Assembly (NCBI RefSeq): GCF_000425945.1
Contig: NZ_KE384481.1
Location: 511,704-575,703, forward strand
Reading direction: 5' to 3'
Length of the DNA: 64,000 nt
From: Candidatus Solirubrobacter pratensis
GTDB taxonomy: Bacteria > Actinomycetota > Thermoleophilia > Solirubrobacterales > Solirubrobacteraceae
Made by a program: the position numbers and the translations under genes. Shown here piece by piece: positions 63,770-64,000 of the stretch (positions within the stretch are counted from its first letter, which is position 1; each line of letters opens with the position of its first letter). The notes under the pieces were generated by a model, which made no database searches, was not told where the DNA came from, and saw only the letters and a list, made by a program, of their open reading frames with translations.

Positions 63770-64000
63770 CAGAACAGCAGCGCCCGGTCGGGGAGCGTGA
63801 CGCCCGGGAACACGCGCGCGCCGTTGGACACGACGTTGCCCGCGCCGAGCGTGACGCCTTCGCCGAGCACGCTCATGCCGTCCACGACGCAGTGGTCGCC
63901 GATCCGCACGCCGCCCGCGACGATGCAGCCGCGCAGCGTGCAGTTGGCGCCGATCTCCGCGCCGCGCATGACGACCGCGCTCTCGATCGTCGTGTTCTCG
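63769..64000 (-). CDS. NDP-sugar pyrophosphorylase, C-terminal part (runs off window)
   Basis: Only the last 76 or so residues are inside. They form left-handed beta-helix hexapeptide repeats: IESAVMRGAEIGANCTLRGC, IVAGGVRIGDHCVVDGMSVL, GEGVTLGAGNVVSNGARVFP, GVTLPDRALLF. This is the C-terminal domain of GlmU/ManC/RmlA-like nucleotidyltransferases. Coupled to PGI/PMI, so a mannose-1-phosphate guanylyltransferase is the most likely identity, supplying GDP-mannose for glycan synthesis. Confidence 0.8.
   Translation of the reverse strand, partial: ENTTIESAVVMRGAEIGANCTLRGCIVAGGVRIGDHCVVDGMSVLGEGVTLGAGNVVSNGARVFPGVTLPDRALLF

Overview
The window is 64 kb of very GC-rich, densely coded bacterial chromosome. 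Gene order, codon use and family content (ftsEX-ctpA-smpB, hpf-secA, short HPF, PGI/PMI next to an ManC-like enzyme, LuxR and MarR regulators, many GTG starts, GTGA/ATGA stop-start overlaps) suggest an actinomycetotan, most likely of the Thermoleophilia/Solirubrobacterales. That placement is an inference from gene content; no 16S gene is present.

Layout. 1-12 kb is partly eroded: the N-terminal part of a secreted repeat protein, a decayed LVIVD-type gene, a kinase-phospholyase fusion, an ATP-dependent DNA ligase with an XRE regulator, an MFS exporter, the tail of a large LuxR regulator, a methyltransferase and two exported proteins, one frameshifted. 11.8-15.8 kb is a MarR-controlled redox cluster (YceI, quinone oxidoreductase, NmrA-like reductase, luciferase-like monooxygenase). 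15.9-20.25 kb is an accessory patch lying against the 3' end of the tmRNA gene: a repeat-containing DNA-binding protein, two small HTH proteins and a broken transposase-like gene.

20.3-30.1 kb is a translation-quality-control and division block: ssrA (tmRNA), a flavoprotein disulfide reductase, a tiny self-contained ORF unit, an ECM4-type GST, then on the minus strand ftsE-ftsX-HATPase-ctpA-RNase R-like-aminotransferase-smpB. tmRNA, SmpB and an RNase R-family enzyme, which cooperate in trans-translation, therefore lie within about 6.5 kb. 30-46.5 kb is core metabolism and housekeeping: M16 peptidase, nadC-nadA, prfB with its programmed +1 frameshift, phospholipase D, LysR-purU-ATP-grasp, hpf-secA, and an EAL-HDOD protein. 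A solitary gene at 34.6 kb carries an N-terminal motif like that of contractile-injection-system cargo.

46.5-64 kb holds comF, ctaG, a CDP-alcohol phosphatidyltransferase, glutamate decarboxylase, a nitrilase-family amidase, PhzF, and a MerR-ahcY-ahcY paralogue operon in which the paralogue has lost two active-site residues. These are followed by LtrA with a ThDP enzyme, an ALDH7-like dehydrogenase, a YtcJ-type amidohydrolase, a HAD phosphatase, and the start of a sugar-nucleotide operon (NDP-sugar pyrophosphorylase, PGI/PMI).

The most notable items are the kinase-phospholyase fusion, the injection-cargo-like protein, the AHCY paralogue with substituted catalytic residues, the 28-codon ORF enclosed by operator palindromes and a strong hairpin, the tmRNA tag ending in ALAL, and the eroded island beside ssrA. 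Several genes carry single-base frameshifts; these could be true pseudogenes or assembly errors.
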